A stretch of 64,000 nt of DNA from Mesorhizobium sp. GbtcB19 (GTDB taxonomy: Bacteria > Pseudomonadota > Alphaproteobacteria > Rhizobiales > Rhizobiaceae). The notes below the pieces were generated by a model. The model was not told where the DNA came from and did no database searches. It was given only the letters and a program-made list of their open reading frames with translations. The first letter of the stretch is position 1; each line of letters starts with the position of its first letter. Of this stretch, positions 16,784-28,800 are shown piece after piece. The stretch is taken from positions 97,683 to 161,682 of the forward strand of contig NZ_JAGXJY010000002.1 of assembly GCF_019091085.1 (NCBI RefSeq), given 5' to 3'. A program made the position numbers and the translations under genes.

Positions 16784-17128
16784 ATGAGCATTCGTCGCAT
16801 CGATGTCGGCCCGCGCATGAGCCAGATCGTCATTCACGGCAACACCGTCTATCTGGCCGGCCAGGTCGGCGAGCCCGGCGGCAACGTCGCTTCGCAGACC
16901 CGCGATATCCTGAAGACCATCGACGAATTGCTGGCCAAGGCCGGCACCGACAAGACCAAGATCGTGCAGACGATCATCTGGCTGGACGACATGAAGACCT
17001 TCGCCGAGATGAACGCCGAATGGGACAAGTGGGTGCCGCAGGGCCACACGCCCGCCCGCGCCACCGGCGAAGCCAAGCTCGCAACGCCGGAATATCTGGT
17101 CGAGATCATTGTGACGGCGGCGCTGTAA
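16784..17128 (+). CDS. Rid-family (YjgF/YER057c/UK114) protein
   Basis: A 114-residue single-domain protein of the Rid family, which forms trimers with active-site clefts between subunits. Classical RidA hydrolyses reactive enamine/imine intermediates. The start at 16784 (MSIRRIDVGPRMSQ) follows an AAGGAA site; the long upstream open frame is not coding. The family core 'VYLAGQVGE' and 'IVQTIIWLDDMKTFAEMN' is clear. In the C-terminal region, where RidA has the substrate arginine in a V-A-R-L-P segment, this protein reads G-E-A-K-L-A-T-P, so that arginine seems absent. It may belong to another Rid subfamily without imine deaminase activity. Confidence 0.88.
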   Translation: MSIRRIDVGPRMSQIVIHGNTVYLAGQVGEPGGNVASQTRDILKTIDELLAKAGTDKTKIVQTIIWLDDMKTFAEMNAEWDKWVPQGHTPARATGEAKLATPEYLVEIIVTAAL

Positions 17129-17142
17129 AGCGCGGCGGCACT

Positions 17143-17334
17143 TCTCCCTTCTCCCCCCTGTGGGAGAAGGTGGCCGCGAAGCGGCCGGATGAGGGGTGTT
17201 GGAAGGTTCGCTGCGTCGAAGAAATGGGCGCTTGAAGCACCCTGTTCTTTAGCGCCTCGTTTCTTCCAACACCCCTCATCCGTCTCGGCGCTGCTGCGCG
17301 CCGATCCACCTTCTCCCCGCAAGGGGAGAAGGGG
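17143..17334. repeat. Inverted pair of family-A intergenic repeats
   Basis: The left copy starts CTTCTCCCCCCTGTGGGAGA and continues through GGCCGGATGAGGGGTGTTGG; the right copy is the inverse, with ACACCCCTCATCC and CTTCTCCCCGCAAGGGGAGA. The copies can pair into a long stem with a loop of about 60 bases. It fills the gap between the convergent rid and hutC genes. Confidence 0.85.
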
Positions 17335-17343
17335 GCGCAGGCG

Positions 17344-18090
17344 CTATCCCTGCGACGGCGTGAATCTCGCCACCAGCGTATGGCTCTCCGCCGGATAGAT
17401 GAACCGCACATGCGTCACTGGATGCTCGGCGCTCCAGGTGCGGCGCTCGACCACCAGGCAGGGCGCGCTCGCGTCGATGTCGAGCGCGTCGGCGATTGTC
17501 TCGTCCGCTGCCATGGCGCGGATGCGGTGCTCGGCCTCGCTCCACGGCACGCGGCCGATCAGCCAGGGGCCGGGGGCGATGTCGAGAAATTCTTCTTCGG
17601 CTGCCTCGGCCACGGCTGAGAGGTTGATCAGACGCTGCTCGAGCGCGAACGGCCGCTCGCCGGCAAAATGCAGGCTCTCCAGCGCAAGCACCGGACCGGG
17701 TGCGCTAAGACCCAATAGCGCGCGGTCCTCGGCGCCGCTGCGTCGCTTGATGCGCGCCAGCCGCTCATAGCGATAGGGCAGGCCGAGCGCCTCGACTTCG
17801 ATCCTGATGTCATGCAGTTCCAGCACCGCCGCCTGCGATTGCGGCTGGCGCACGAAACTGCCGGAGCGGCGGCGGCGCTCGATCAGTCCGGCCTTGGCGA
17901 GCTGCGACAGCGCCTTGTTCACCGTCATGCGCGAGCAATTATACTGAGCCGTCAGCTCATGCTCGAAGGGGATGCGATGCCCAGGCGCCCACGCGCCCGA
18001 CAGGATCTTGTCGCGAATGTCGGACAGGATGCGCTGATGCAGCGATATGCTCTCGCCGCCCTCGATATCGTCTGTCTCGACCAAGCTCAT
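17344..18090 (-). CDS. hutC: Histidine utilisation repressor (GntR/HutC family)
   Basis: A 248-residue GntR-family repressor. The N-terminal winged helix spans about residues 15-85 (H-Q-R-I-L-S-D-I-R-D-K-I and 'CSRMTVNKALSQLAKAGLIE'), followed by a UTRA effector domain that in HutC binds urocanate. It lies just after hutF (7 bases between stop and start) on the same strand and so is probably made from the same transcript. Its likely target is the TATGTATATACATA palindrome between hutF and hutI, so it would repress both arms until urocanate accumulates. Confidence 0.93.
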   Translation of the reverse strand: MSLVETDDIEGGESISLHQRILSDIRDKILSGAWAPGHRIPFEHELTAQYNCSRMTVNKALSQLAKAGLIERRRRSGSFVRQPQSQAAVLELHDIRIEVEALGLPYRYERLARIKRRSGAEDRALLGLSAPGPVLALESLHFAGERPFALEQRLINLSAVAEAAEEEFLDIAPGPWLIGRVPWSEAEHRIRAMAADETIADALDIDASAPCLVVERRTWSAEHPVTHVRFIYPAESHTLVARFTPSQG

Positions 18091-18097
18091 CGAATGT

Positions 18098-19453
18098 TCA
18101 GCCTTGCGACAGGGCGGTCATGACGGCGCGGAATCGGTTGGCAACTGCCTCGCGTTTCGCATGCCTGCCGCCGCTGACCTGCTTTTTGCCATGCACCCAG
18201 ACGCAATCGACCTTGCTGCCATTGGCAAAGATCCAGGCGTCGAGGATCGCGTCTCCCGCCTTGCCGGCAAGCGAAGGGTGGCCGGCATCGAGCGAGACGA
18301 AGTCGGCCGGACCGCCGGCGGCAATCCGTGACGGGGCGGCACCGAGCGCCTGGCTGCCGCCGTCGAGCGAAGCGTCGAACAGCGCGCGCCCGGTCGAGCC
18401 GCCGGCCCGCGCCATCACGTTGCGGGCACGGTGGGCGAGGCGCTGCGAATATTCGAGCTGGCGAAGCTCGTCCGGCAGGCCGATCAGCACATTGGAATCG
18501 GAGCCGACGCCGAAACGGCCGCCATGCTCGACGAACAGCGGGGCCGCGAAAGTGCCGTCGCCGAGATTGGCCTCGGTGATCGGGCAGAGCCCGGCGATGG
18601 CGCCGGCCTTGGCCATGGCGATTGTCTCGGCCTCGGTCATATGCGTGGCGTGGATCAGGCACCAGCGATCGTCAACCTTGGCATTGGCCAGCAGGAACTC
18701 GACCGGACGCTTACCCGACCAGGCAATGCAGTCCTCGACCTCCTTCACCTGTTCGGCGACATGGATGTGGACCGGCCCGCCCGGCGCCATCGCGGCAACG
18801 GCATTGAGCTCGTCCGGTGTCGCGGCGCGCAGGCTGTGCGGCGCGACACCGACGACGGCCTGCTCGAGCGGGCGAACAGCCTCGCGGCCTTTCTCAAGCA
18901 GGCGCCCGAAGCGCCCGACATCGTTGATGAATCGCCGCTGGCCTTCATTCGGCGCGGCGCCTCCGAAGGATGAATGGGCATAAAAAACCGGCAGCAGCGT
19001 CAGGCCGATGCCGGTGTCGGCCGCGGCGGCCGCGATCCGCTCCGCCATCTCGGCGATGTTGGCGTAGGGCCGCCCGTCGCGGTCGTGATGCAGATAGTGG
19101 AACTCGCCGACGCGAGAGAAACCGGCTTCGAGCATCTCGACATAAAGCTGCGCCGCCACCGCCTCGACCTGGTCCGGCGTCATCGAAAGCGCGAAGCGGT
19201 ACATCACCTCTCGCCAGCTCCAGAAACTGTCGGCCGAAGGCCCCCGCAGTTCGGCCAGCCCCGCCATGCCGCGCTGGAAGGCGTGACTGTGCAGATTGGG
19301 CATGCCGGGTACCACGATGGCGTGACGCTCGTCGCCGGCCTGCGCATGAGCGTCGGCCTCGACTGTCGAGATACGGCCGCCATCGAAGGCGATCCTGACA
19401 TTGCCCTGCCAACCGCCGGGCAGCAGCGCCTGTTCCGCAAAGATCGCCGTCAC
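18098..19453 (-). CDS. hutF: Formimidoylglutamate deiminase
   Basis: A zinc-dependent amidohydrolase that converts N-formimino-L-glutamate to N-formyl-L-glutamate and ammonia, the fourth step of the five-step histidine pathway. I start it at GTG 19453 (451 residues), which follows a GAGAGGA site; the upstream ATGs have none. The metal motif H-S-H-A-F-Q, the active-site region 'VAPHSLRAA' and the late G-S-D-S-N-V-L-I segment are all present. It is divergent from hutI and cotranscribed with hutC. Its presence with hutG shows the pathway runs via formylglutamate rather than releasing formamide. Confidence 0.95.
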   Translation of the reverse strand: MTAIFAEQALLPGGWQGNVRIAFDGGRISTVEADAHAQAGDERHAIVVPGMPNLHSHAFQRGMAGLAELRGPSADSFWSWREVMYRFALSMTPDQVEAVAAQLYVEMLEAGFSRVGEFHYLHHDRDGRPYANIAEMAERIAAAAADTGIGLTLLPVFYAHSSFGGAAPNEGQRRFINDVGRFGRLLEKGREAVRPLEQAVVGVAPHSLRAATPDELNAVAAMAPGGPVHIHVAEQVKEVEDCIAWSGKRPVEFLLANAKVDDRWCLIHATHMTEAETIAMAKAGAIAGLCPITEANLGDGTFAAPLFVEHGGRFGVGSDSNVLIGLPDELRQLEYSQRLAHRARNVMARAGGSTGRALFDASLDGGSQALGAAPSRIAAGGPADFVSLDAGHPSLAGKAGDAILDAWIFANGSKVDCVWVHGKKQVSGGRHAKREAVANRFRAVMTALSQG

Positions 19454-19508
19454 GTTCCTCTCCGAATCTGAATGCCTGGATGACATTACCACTTGCGTCG
19501 CGTTTCAA

Positions 19509-19522
19509 TATGTATATACATA
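19509..19522. promoter_or_regulatory. HutC operator in the hutF-hutI divergent region
   Basis: A perfect 14-base palindrome TATGTATATACATA sits in the 85-base spacer between hutF and hutI. It contains TGTA-N2-TACA, the core described for HutC sites in other proteobacteria. It overlaps TATACA and CATAAT, which could serve as -10 elements toward hutI, and on the other strand lies just downstream of a TTGGAT -35-like motif for hutF, so one repressor could control both directions. Confidence 0.85.
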
Positions 19523-19538
19523 ATCGCCATCCAAGCAA

Positions 19539-20780
19539 ATGGAAAAGATGATGGGTGGAGCAAACGGGAAGAGCGGCCTTCGTGTCTGGCGCAATGCGCG
19601 CCTGGCGACCATGGCCGATGGCGAGGCCGGGCTCGGTATCGTCGAGAAGGGCGTGGTCGCCGCGCGCGGCGGGCTTATTATTTACGCCGGTCCCGAGGTT
19701 GATATGCCGGCTGCTGCCGGGCAGGGCGCCGAGACTATCGATTGCCAGGGACGCTGGATCACGCCCGGCCTGATCGACTGCCATACGCACCTTGTCTATG
19801 CGGGAAACCGCGCCAACGAATTCGAGATGCGTCTGGCCGGCGCCACCTATGAAGAAGTGGCCCGCGCCGGCGGCGGCATCGTCTCCTCGGTCAAGTCGCT
19901 GCGCGCCGCGAGCGAGGACCAACTCGTCGCCCAGACGCTGCCGCGCCTCGATGCGCTGATCGCGGAAGGCGTCACCACCGTCGAGGTCAAGTCCGGCTAT
20001 GGCCTCGATGCCGACAATGAAAAAAAGTCGCTGCGCGCCGCCCGTCGCCTGGCTGGCGAGCGGCCCGTCACGATCCGCACCACTTGTCTCGCCGCGCATG
20101 CGCTTCCGCCGGAAGCCAAGGGCGACAAGGACGCTTTCATCGATCTGGTCGCCGGCACGATCCTCCCCGAGGTCGCCGCTGAAAATCTCGCCGATGCCGT
20201 CGACGGCTTCTGCGAAGGCATCGCCTTCTCGCCGCAGCAGATGGCGCGCGTCTTCGACAAGGCGAAGGCCCTCGGCCTGCCCGTGAAACTCCACGCCGAC
20301 CAGCTTTCCAACCTGCATGGCGCGGCCCTTGCCGCCCGCTATGGCGCGCTTTCCGCCGATCATCTCGAATACACCGACGAGGCCGGCGCCGCAGCTATGG
20401 CCGAGGCGGGCACCGTGGCGACTATCCTGCCCGGCGCCTACTATTTCATCCGCGAGACCAAGAAGCCGCCGGTCGACCTGTTCCGCCGCCACGGCGTGAA
20501 GATGGCGGTCGCGACCGACTCCAACCCCGGCACCTCGCCGCTCACCTCGCTGCTGCTCACCATGAACATGGCAGCGACCCTGTTCGGCATGACTGTCGAC
20601 GAATGCCTGGCCGGCGTCACCCGCGAGGCCGCGCGCGCGCTTGGCCTGCTTGGCCAGACCGGCACGCTGGAAGCCGGCAAATCGGCCGATCTGGCCATCT
20701 GGGACATCGAGCGCCCGGCCGAACTCGTTTACCGCATGGGCTTCAACCCGCTCCATGCCCGCATCTGGAGAGGACAATGA
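19539..20780 (+). CDS. hutI: Imidazolonepropionase
   Basis: A metal-dependent amidohydrolase that opens imidazolone-5-propionate to formiminoglutamate, the third step of histidine breakdown. It has the metal motif [12 protein letters not shown], followed by family segments '[15 protein letters not shown]' and '[10 protein letters not shown]' near the C-terminus. I keep ATG 19539 (413 residues); in-frame ATGs at 19548 and 19551 are also possible because the ribosome-binding site is not clear. It is the first gene of the rightward hut operon and overlaps hutH by ATGA. Confidence 0.96.
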   Translation: MEKMMGGANGKSGLRVWRNARLATMADGEAGLGIVEKGVVAARGGLIIYAGPEVDMPAAAGQGAETIDCQGRWITPGLIDCHTHLVYAGNRANEFEMRLAGATYEEVARAGGGIVSSVKSLRAASEDQLVAQTLPRLDALIAEGVTTVEVKSGYGLDADNEKKSLRAARRLAGERPVTIRTTCLAAHALPPEAKGDKDAFIDLVAGTILPEVAAENLADAVDGFCEGIAFSPQQMARVFDKAKALGLPVKLHADQLSNLHGAALAARYGALSADHLEYTDEAGAAAMAEAGTVATILPGAYYFIRETKKPPVDLFRRHGVKMAVATDSNPGTSPLTSLLLTMNMAATLFGMTVDECLAGVTREAARALGLLGQTGTLEAGKSADLAIWDIERPAELVYRMGFNPLHARIWRGQ

Positions 20781-22318
20781 CGGAACTTACCCTGACGCCC
20801 GGCAACGCCACGCTTGCCGACTGGCGCGCCATCTATCGCGGCGCCGTGCCGAAGCTCGACGCTGCTTGCCGCCCGAAGATCAAGGCCAGCGCCGAGGCGG
20901 TTGCCCGCATCGTCGCCAAGGGCGAGCCGGTCTATGGCATCAACACCGGCTTCGGCAAGCTCGCCAGCGTTCGCATCCCGTCCAACGATCTCGAAACGCT
21001 GCAGCGCAACATCGTGTTGTCGCATGCCGCCGGCGTCGGCGAGGCAATGCCGGTCGCGGTGGTGCGGCTGATGATGGCGCTGAAGCTTGCCAGCCTCGCA
21101 CAGGGCGCTTCCGGCGTGCGGCCTCAGACCATCGAATTGCTGGAGGCCATGCTCGCCAACGACGTCATTCCGGTGGTGCCGGCGCAAGGCTCGGTCGGCG
21201 CTTCCGGCGACCTCGCGCCGCTCTCGCATATGACGGCCGTGATGATCGGCGTCGGCGAATGCTTTACCCCGCATGGCCGCTTCCCCGCCAAGGTCGCCTT
21301 TGTCTCGCATGGGCTGGAGCCGGTGACGCTCGGCGCCAAGGAAGGGCTGGCGCTGCTCAACGGCACCCAGTTCTCGACGGCTTTCGCGCTGGCAGGCCTG
21401 TTCGAGGCCGAGGTGCTCTACCAGTCGGCGCTGGTCGCCGGTGCGTTGTCGACCGACGCGGCGCGCGGCTCCGACGCGCCCTTCGATCCGCGCATCCATC
21501 TGCTGCGCAGGCATCGCGGCCAGATCGAGACTGCCGATGCTCTGCGCAACCTGATGGCCGGCAGCGCCATCCGTGAATCGCACCGTATCGGCGACGAGCG
21601 CGTGCAGGATCCGTACTGCCTGCGCTGTCAGCCGCAGGTGATGGGCGCGGCACTCGACGTGCTGCGCAAGGCCGCCGACACGCTTCAGACTGAGGCCAAC
21701 GGCGTCACCGACAATCCGCTGATCTTCGCCGAGGACGACACCGCGCTTTCCGGCGGCAATTTCCACGCCGAGCCGGTCGCCTTCGCCGCCGACATGATCG
21801 CGCTCGCCGTCTGCGAGATCGGCTCGCTGTCGGAGCGTCGCATCGCCATGCTGGTAGACCCGGCGCTCTCCGGCATGCCGGCCTTCCTGACGCCGAAGCC
21901 CGGTCTGAATTCCGGCTTCATGATCCCGCAGGTGACGGCGGCAGCGCTCGTTTCGGAAAACAAGCAGAAGGCCTATCCGGCGAGCGTCGATTCCATCCCG
22001 ACCTCGGCCAACCAGGAAGACCATGTCTCGATGGCCGCCCACGGCGCGCGCCGGTTGCTCGGCATGATCGAGAACGCAACCGCCGTCATCGGCATCGAAC
22101 TCTTGGCCGCGGCGCAAGGCTGCGATTTCCATCAGCCGCTCGCCTCCAGCGTCGCGCTCGAAGCCGTGCGCAAGCTGGTGCGGGCCGAGGTGCCGCATCT
22201 CGACAACGACCGCCATTTCCATCCCGACATGGAAAAGGCGATCGCCTTGGTCCGCAGCGGCGCCACGGTGAAGGCGGCAGGTGCCGTGTCGCTGCCTTCG
22301 ATTGCGGGAGCGGCCTGA
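20777..22318 (+). CDS. hutH: Histidine ammonia-lyase
   Basis: Removes ammonia from L-histidine to give urocanate, the first step of the pathway. The 513-residue protein forms the electrophilic MIO group from Ala142-Ser143-Gly144 in [12 protein letters not shown], the same positions as in Pseudomonas HutH. Start at ATG 20777, overlapping the hutI stop as ATGA with GGAGAGGA upstream. A longer open frame begins inside hutI but has no family similarity. Its stop overlaps hutG (TGATG). Confidence 0.97.
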   Translation: MTELTLTPGNATLADWRAIYRGAVPKLDAACRPKIKASAEAVARIVAKGEPVYGINTGFGKLASVRIPSNDLETLQRNIVLSHAAGVGEAMPVAVVRLMMALKLASLAQGASGVRPQTIELLEAMLANDVIPVVPAQGSVGASGDLAPLSHMTAVMIGVGECFTPHGRFPAKVAFVSHGLEPVTLGAKEGLALLNGTQFSTAFALAGLFEAEVLYQSALVAGALSTDAARGSDAPFDPRIHLLRRHRGQIETADALRNLMAGSAIRESHRIGDERVQDPYCLRCQPQVMGAALDVLRKAADTLQTEANGVTDNPLIFAEDDTALSGGNFHAEPVAFAADMIALAVCEIGSLSERRIAMLVDPALSGMPAFLTPKPGLNSGFMIPQVTAAALVSENKQKAYPASVDSIPTSANQEDHVSMAAHGARRLLGMIENATAVIGIELLAAAQGCDFHQPLASSVALEAVRKLVRAEVPHLDNDRHFHPDMEKAIALVRSGATVKAAGAVSLPSIAGAA

Positions 22319-23136
22319 TGGCAACGCCGTCCTGGCTCACCATCACCCAAGGCAGAGCGCCGCTGCTAGTCTCGATCCCGCATACGGGCATCGACCTTGC
22401 CGGCCTCGACAGCCGGCTGGTCTCGACCTGGCTGGGGCGGCGCGACTGCGACTGGTGGATCGACAATCTCTATGACTTCGCCAAGGACCTCGGCGCGACT
22501 GTCGTGCACACCGCCATCTCGCGCACCGTCATCGACGTCAACCGCGATCCGTCGGGCGTCTCGCTTTATCCGGGACAGGCAACCACCACCCTTTGCCCGA
22601 CCGATACCTTCGACGGCGACCCGCTCTATCGCATGGGTGAGGAGCCGACGCCGGCCGAGATCGACCAGCGCCGCGAGAAATATTTCGTGCCCTACCACAC
22701 CGCCTTGCAGGCCGAGATCGATCGGCTGCGCGGCATGCACGAGAACATCGTTGTCTACGATTGCCATTCGATCCGCTCGGTGCTGCCGCGCCTCTTCGAA
22801 GGCACGCTGCCGGTGTTCAATCTCGGCACCAATGACGGCAAGAGCACCGATCCGCTGCTGCAGCAGAAAGTCGCCGCCATCCTCGCCGCGACCGGCGAGA
22901 CCTGGGTGGTCAACGGCCGCTTCAAGGGCGGTTTTATCACCCGCAGCTTCGGCAAGCCGCAAAACGGCGTGCACGCGCTGCAGATGGAACTCTCCAACCG
23001 CGGCTACATGCGCGAGCCGTCGGAAAAGGGTTCGCCGGAAAACTGGCCTGTTCCTTACGACGCGACCTATGCCGCGCCGATCCGCGCCACGCTGAAGACC
23101 ATCCTCGAAACCGCCATTGAATGGGCCGGGCGCTGA
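22318..23136 (+). CDS. hutG: N-formylglutamate deformylase
   Basis: Hydrolyses N-formyl-L-glutamate to glutamate and formate, the last step of the five-step histidine route. The 272-residue protein shows the family start with 'LLVSIPHTGIDL', the D-W-W-I-D region, 'DVNRDPSG', and the conserved 'YDCHSIRSVLPRLFEG' zinc-binding segment. Start at ATG 22318 shares a base with the hutH stop, so the two are translationally coupled. hutU follows after 25 bases. Confidence 0.96.
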   Translation: MATPSWLTITQGRAPLLVSIPHTGIDLAGLDSRLVSTWLGRRDCDWWIDNLYDFAKDLGATVVHTAISRTVIDVNRDPSGVSLYPGQATTTLCPTDTFDGDPLYRMGEEPTPAEIDQRREKYFVPYHTALQAEIDRLRGMHENIVVYDCHSIRSVLPRLFEGTLPVFNLGTNDGKSTDPLLQQKVAAILAATGETWVVNGRFKGGFITRSFGKPQNGVHALQMELSNRGYMREPSEKGSPENWPVPYDATYAAPIRATLKTILETAIEWAGR

Positions 23137-23161
23137 CGCGCCGCCTTGCTAGAAAGGGACA

Positions 23162-24831
<1,670 letters not shown>

Positions 24832-24835
<4 letters not shown>

Positions 24836-24945
24836 AGCATGATGCCGAAAGTGTGAAACGGTTTTCGGACAACATCATGCTGCCCACCAAGAAGACAGAG
24901 GCGGATGATTTCAGGTCGAATCGACTTGAAATCGTCCGGCTCTAG
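24832..24945. repeat. Palindromic repeat element overlapping the hutU stop
   Basis: The element is bounded by CTAGAG (24832-24837) and CTCTAG (24940-24945). Inside are two hairpins: 24836-24881, with arms AGCATGATG and CATCATGCT around CCGAAA/TTTCGG, and 24907-24933 (GATTTCAGGTCGAATCGACTTGAAATC). Elements with this core recur widely in Mesorhizobium and related genomes in my experience. It separates hutU from hutD within the operon. Confidence 0.8.
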
Positions 24946-24949
24946 GCCG

Positions 24950-25537
24950 ATGCGCATCCTTCGTGCCGCCGGCTACCGCGTCATGCCGTGGAAGAATGGC
25001 GGCGGCACGACCACCGAAATCGCCGTCTCGCCGGACGGCGCCGGGCTCGACGATTTCGACTGGCGTATCTCCATGGCGTGCGTCGAAAGCAGCGGGCCGT
25101 TCTCCAGCTTTGCTGGCATCGACCGAACGTTGTCGGTGCTGGAGGGCGATGGCGTCGTCCTCGATATCGCCGGCCAGCCCCCGGCGCGGCTGACTAAGGC
25201 TTCGTCGCCGCTCGCCTTTCCGGGCGATGTGCCGACCGGTGCCACGTTGATCGGCGGTCCGATCACCGATCTCAACGTCATGACTCGTCGCGGCCGCATG
25301 GCGCATGAGGTCGGGCGCCGGCCGCTCTCCGGCGAGATTCGCATTGCGCCGCGTGCCGACACGACGCTTATTCTTGCCGTCGACGCCGGGGTCACGCTGT
25401 TCACGCACGATGCGTCGGAGCTCGGACCGCTCGATACGCTGGTCCTCGACCGCGATGGCCCGGAATTGCGGCTTCAGCCCAAGGGGCCGGGCCAGCTTTT
25501 CGTGATCGAACTCCACCGCCTCGCCGCCAACCGTTAA
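24950..25537 (+). CDS. hutD: HutD-family cupin protein
   Basis: A 195-residue bicupin of the HutD/Ves family, found beside histidine utilisation genes. It has no proven enzyme activity; in Pseudomonas it is thought to limit the level of hut expression, perhaps by binding a pathway metabolite. The start at 24950 gives M-R-I-L-R-A-A-G-Y-R-V-M-P-W-K-N-G-G-G-T-T, the diagnostic N-terminus. It follows the palindromic repeat by a few bases; I see no good ribosome-binding site, so translation may be weak. It is the last gene of the hut operon. Confidence 0.9.
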   Translation: MRILRAAGYRVMPWKNGGGTTTEIAVSPDGAGLDDFDWRISMACVESSGPFSSFAGIDRTLSVLEGDGVVLDIAGQPPARLTKASSPLAFPGDVPTGATLIGGPITDLNVMTRRGRMAHEVGRRPLSGEIRIAPRADTTLILAVDAGVTLFTHDASELGPLDTLVLDRDGPELRLQPKGPGQLFVIELHRLAANR

Positions 25538-25807
25538 CGGCTGTTGCCAAACATGATCGCGGCTGGGGCGAATTATCGCCCGGCCCCTTGCATGTATCAC
25601 GAAAAAGCCTGAATCCTTGCCCTGATCCAACCGGGGGCGAAGAGCGAGGGGCGTTCGCCCACGAGCTGTCGAAAGGGCACGCCCCTATAATGGTGCGCAA
25701 CACAAACTTTCGGCCAAACCGTCATGCAACCAATTGCAATTGAACCGGTTTTAGGGGCATTGCCGTGGCGGTGACGCCGCATTGCGCCCCGCCTTACGGA
25801 ATTTTCA

Positions 25808-28800
25808 ATGAACATTCAGACGAACCCCAACAAGATCGAACATGCAAGCGCCGGTTTCCCGGCGGTGACGGACGCGCCGATACGCTCCAACTTCCTGCCT
25901 GAGGACCGCCTGCGCGCTCTTGGCGTCGCCTTAGCCAAGGGCGAGGTCAAGGAACTGTTCGGCCTCGCCCCGTTCGAGTTCCAGGCCCGCATCCGCGACA
26001 GCGCCAAGAAGATTCTCGAAGTCTACCGCTCGACCAATGCCGCCCAGGCCAAGGGCGAAACCATCACGCCGGCCGCGCAGTGGCTGCTCGACAACAATTA
26101 CCTCGTCGAGGAAACCATTTTCCAGGTCAAGCGCGACCTGCCGCGCCGCTTCTACCGGCAACTGCCGACGCTGACGCTCGGCGACGGCACCGTGCTGCCG
26201 CGCGCCTTCGTCGTGGCCTGGAGCTATGTCGAGCATTCCGACAGCTCCGTCTCCGCCAACATGTTCAAGGCGATCGTCGAGGGCTTCCAGTCCGTCGAGC
26301 CGATGAAGATCGGCGAGCTGTGGGCGCTGCCTTCGCTCTTGCGTTTCGTGCTGATCGAGAACCTTCGCCGCATCGCGGTGCGCGTCGAGCGCACCAGGCA
26401 GATGCGCCACATCGCTAACGAAGTCGCCGACCGGGTGCTCGCGACCGACGACAATGCCGACCGGACAAGGATCCTGTCGACCTACAGCGCGCATGCGCAG
26501 GACACCACCTTCGCCACCCAGTTGCTCTACCGCCTGCGCGACGGGTCGCAGAATGCCGGCCGCGCGCTGGAATGGCTGGAAGGCGAGTTGGAAAAGACCG
26601 GTTCGGATGCCGAGGAGATCATCATCTCCGAGCATCAGACGCTGTCCAGCGGCAACGTCACCACCGGCAACATCATCCGCGGCCTGCGCCTTATCAACGA
26701 CGTCGACTGGACGGTCTGGTTCGAGGGCGTCAGCCGCATCGACACGCTGCTGCGTGAGAAGACCGATTTCGCCGCGCTGGACTTCTTCTCGCGCGACCAG
26801 TACCGCACCGCGATCGAGCAGCTGGCGCGCCGCTCCGAGCTTTCCGAATACCGGGTGGCCGAAAAGGCGATCGAGCTTGCCGGCCACACGCCCGGCGTCA
26901 CCGATGCCTCCGGCGTGCCCGAAACCGCCGATCCTGCCGTCCACACCGATGTCGGCTTCTTCCTGGTCGGCCCGCGCCGACAGGAACTGGAAAAGGCGAT
27001 CGGCTACCGGCCGCCTTTCTATGTGACCTTCAAGCGTGGCTTTGCCAGCGCCGGCTGGCTGGGCATCGTCGTGCCGGTGTTCCTGCTGACGGCGCTGCTT
27101 CTGGTGCTGTCGGGCAGGGCGCTCGCCAATCTCGGCCTGTCGGTGGAATCGATCACTTTGATGCTGGCGCTGTTCGCGGTGCCGGCCAGCGAGGGCGCTC
27201 TGGCCTTCTTCAACACCGTGGTTGCGATGTTCCTGAAGCCGACCCGGCTTGTTGGCTACGACTACAACAAGCACGGTATTCCTGCCGAGTCGCGCACGCT
27301 GGTCGTGGTGCCTTCGCTGATCGGCTCGCGCGACGATGTCGAGGAAAACATCCGCAACATCGAAGTGCATCACCTCGCCAACACGGCGGAGGAGATCCAT
27401 TTCGCGCTGTTGTCCGACTGGCCGGATTCCAAGACCGAGATCGACGCCGCCGACATCGAGATCCTGCAATATGCCCGCGACGAGATCGCCAGGCTCAACG
27501 CCCGCTATCCGTCGGAAGGCTCGCCGCGCTTCTATCTTCTGCACCGCCGCCGCCTCTACAACCAGGCGCAGGGCTGCTGGATGGGTTGGGAGCGCAAGCG
27601 CGGCAAACTGCACGAGCTGAACCTTCTGCTGCGCGGCGACAGCGACACCACCTTCCTGCCGCTCGACGTGCCGCTGCCGGAAAAGGTCGTCTATGTGATG
27701 ACGCTCGATGCCGACACGCGCACCACGCGCGATGCGGTTTCGAGCCTGGTCGGCAAGCTTGCGCACCCGCTGAACCGCCCGCATTTCGACCCGGTCAAGC
27801 GCGTCGTCAGCGCCGGCTACACCATCCTGCAGCCGCGCATCACCGCTTCGCTGACAAGCGGCGACGACGCCTCCTTCTTCCAGCGCGTCTTCTCGGCCAA
27901 TCGCGGCCTCGACCCCTATGTGTTCGCCGTCTCCGACGTCTATCAGGACGTCTTCGGCGACGGCTCCTTCACCGGTAAGGGCCTCTACCATGTCGATGCC
28001 TTCGAGGCAGCGCTGAAGGAGCGCATCGACGAAAACACCATCCTCAGCCACGATCTGCTCGAGGGCGCCCTGGCGCGCGCCGCGCTGGTCACGGACGTGG
28101 AGCTGGTCGAGGACTATCCGACCCGCTACTCGGTCGACGCCTCGCGCCACCACCGCTGGGCGCGCGGCGACTGGCAACTGCTCGGCTTCATCTTCGACCC
28201 GCGCTCCGGCGTCCCGGCGCTGTCGCGCTGGAAGATGGTCGACAATCTGCGCCGCTCGGTCACTCCGATCTTCTGGGTCATGGCCTGTGTCGCCGGCTGG
28301 ACGCTGCTGCCTTTCACCCAGGCCGCGCAGTGGCAGGCGCTGATGATCCTCAGCCTGTTCATGGCGCCGACCTTCGACATCGTGAACGGCATCCTGCCGA
28401 AGAGCGGCGACCAGACGCCGCGCGGCCATTTCTCCGCGCTTGCGCGCGACACCGTTTTCGGCACCGCGCTTGTGGCGCTGAAAGTGCTGTTGATGGCGCA
28501 TCTGGCCTGGATGATGGGCGACGCCATTGTCCGCACCATCTACCGCCTCTTCGTCAGCCGCCAGAACCTCCTCGAATGGCGCACCGCCTCGCAGGCGGCC
28601 AAGGGCGGCAACGATCTCGGCGCCTATTACGGCATGATGTACGGCGCGGTGATCATCGGCGTCGTCGGCCTCGCTATCCCGGTGCTCGCCGATTCCACCG
28701 GCGCCTTCGTCGCCTTCTTCTTCGCCATCTTCTGGATCGCTTCGCCCGCCGTCGCCTGCTGGATCAGCCGCTCGGCCGAGACCGAGGACAGGCTGCGCAT

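Noticed and set aside
17143-17334. The paired repeats considered as an insertion sequence or CRISPR array
   Set aside because: There is no transposase frame, no regular spacer-repeat pattern and no cas gene; they are inverted pairs of short palindromic units.
25538-25807. A possible terminator GGGCGA-ATTA-TCGCCC after hutD and a promoter before ndvB
   Set aside because: The stem has only six base pairs with no T-run, and no -35/-10 pair could be defended, so neither is listed as a feature.
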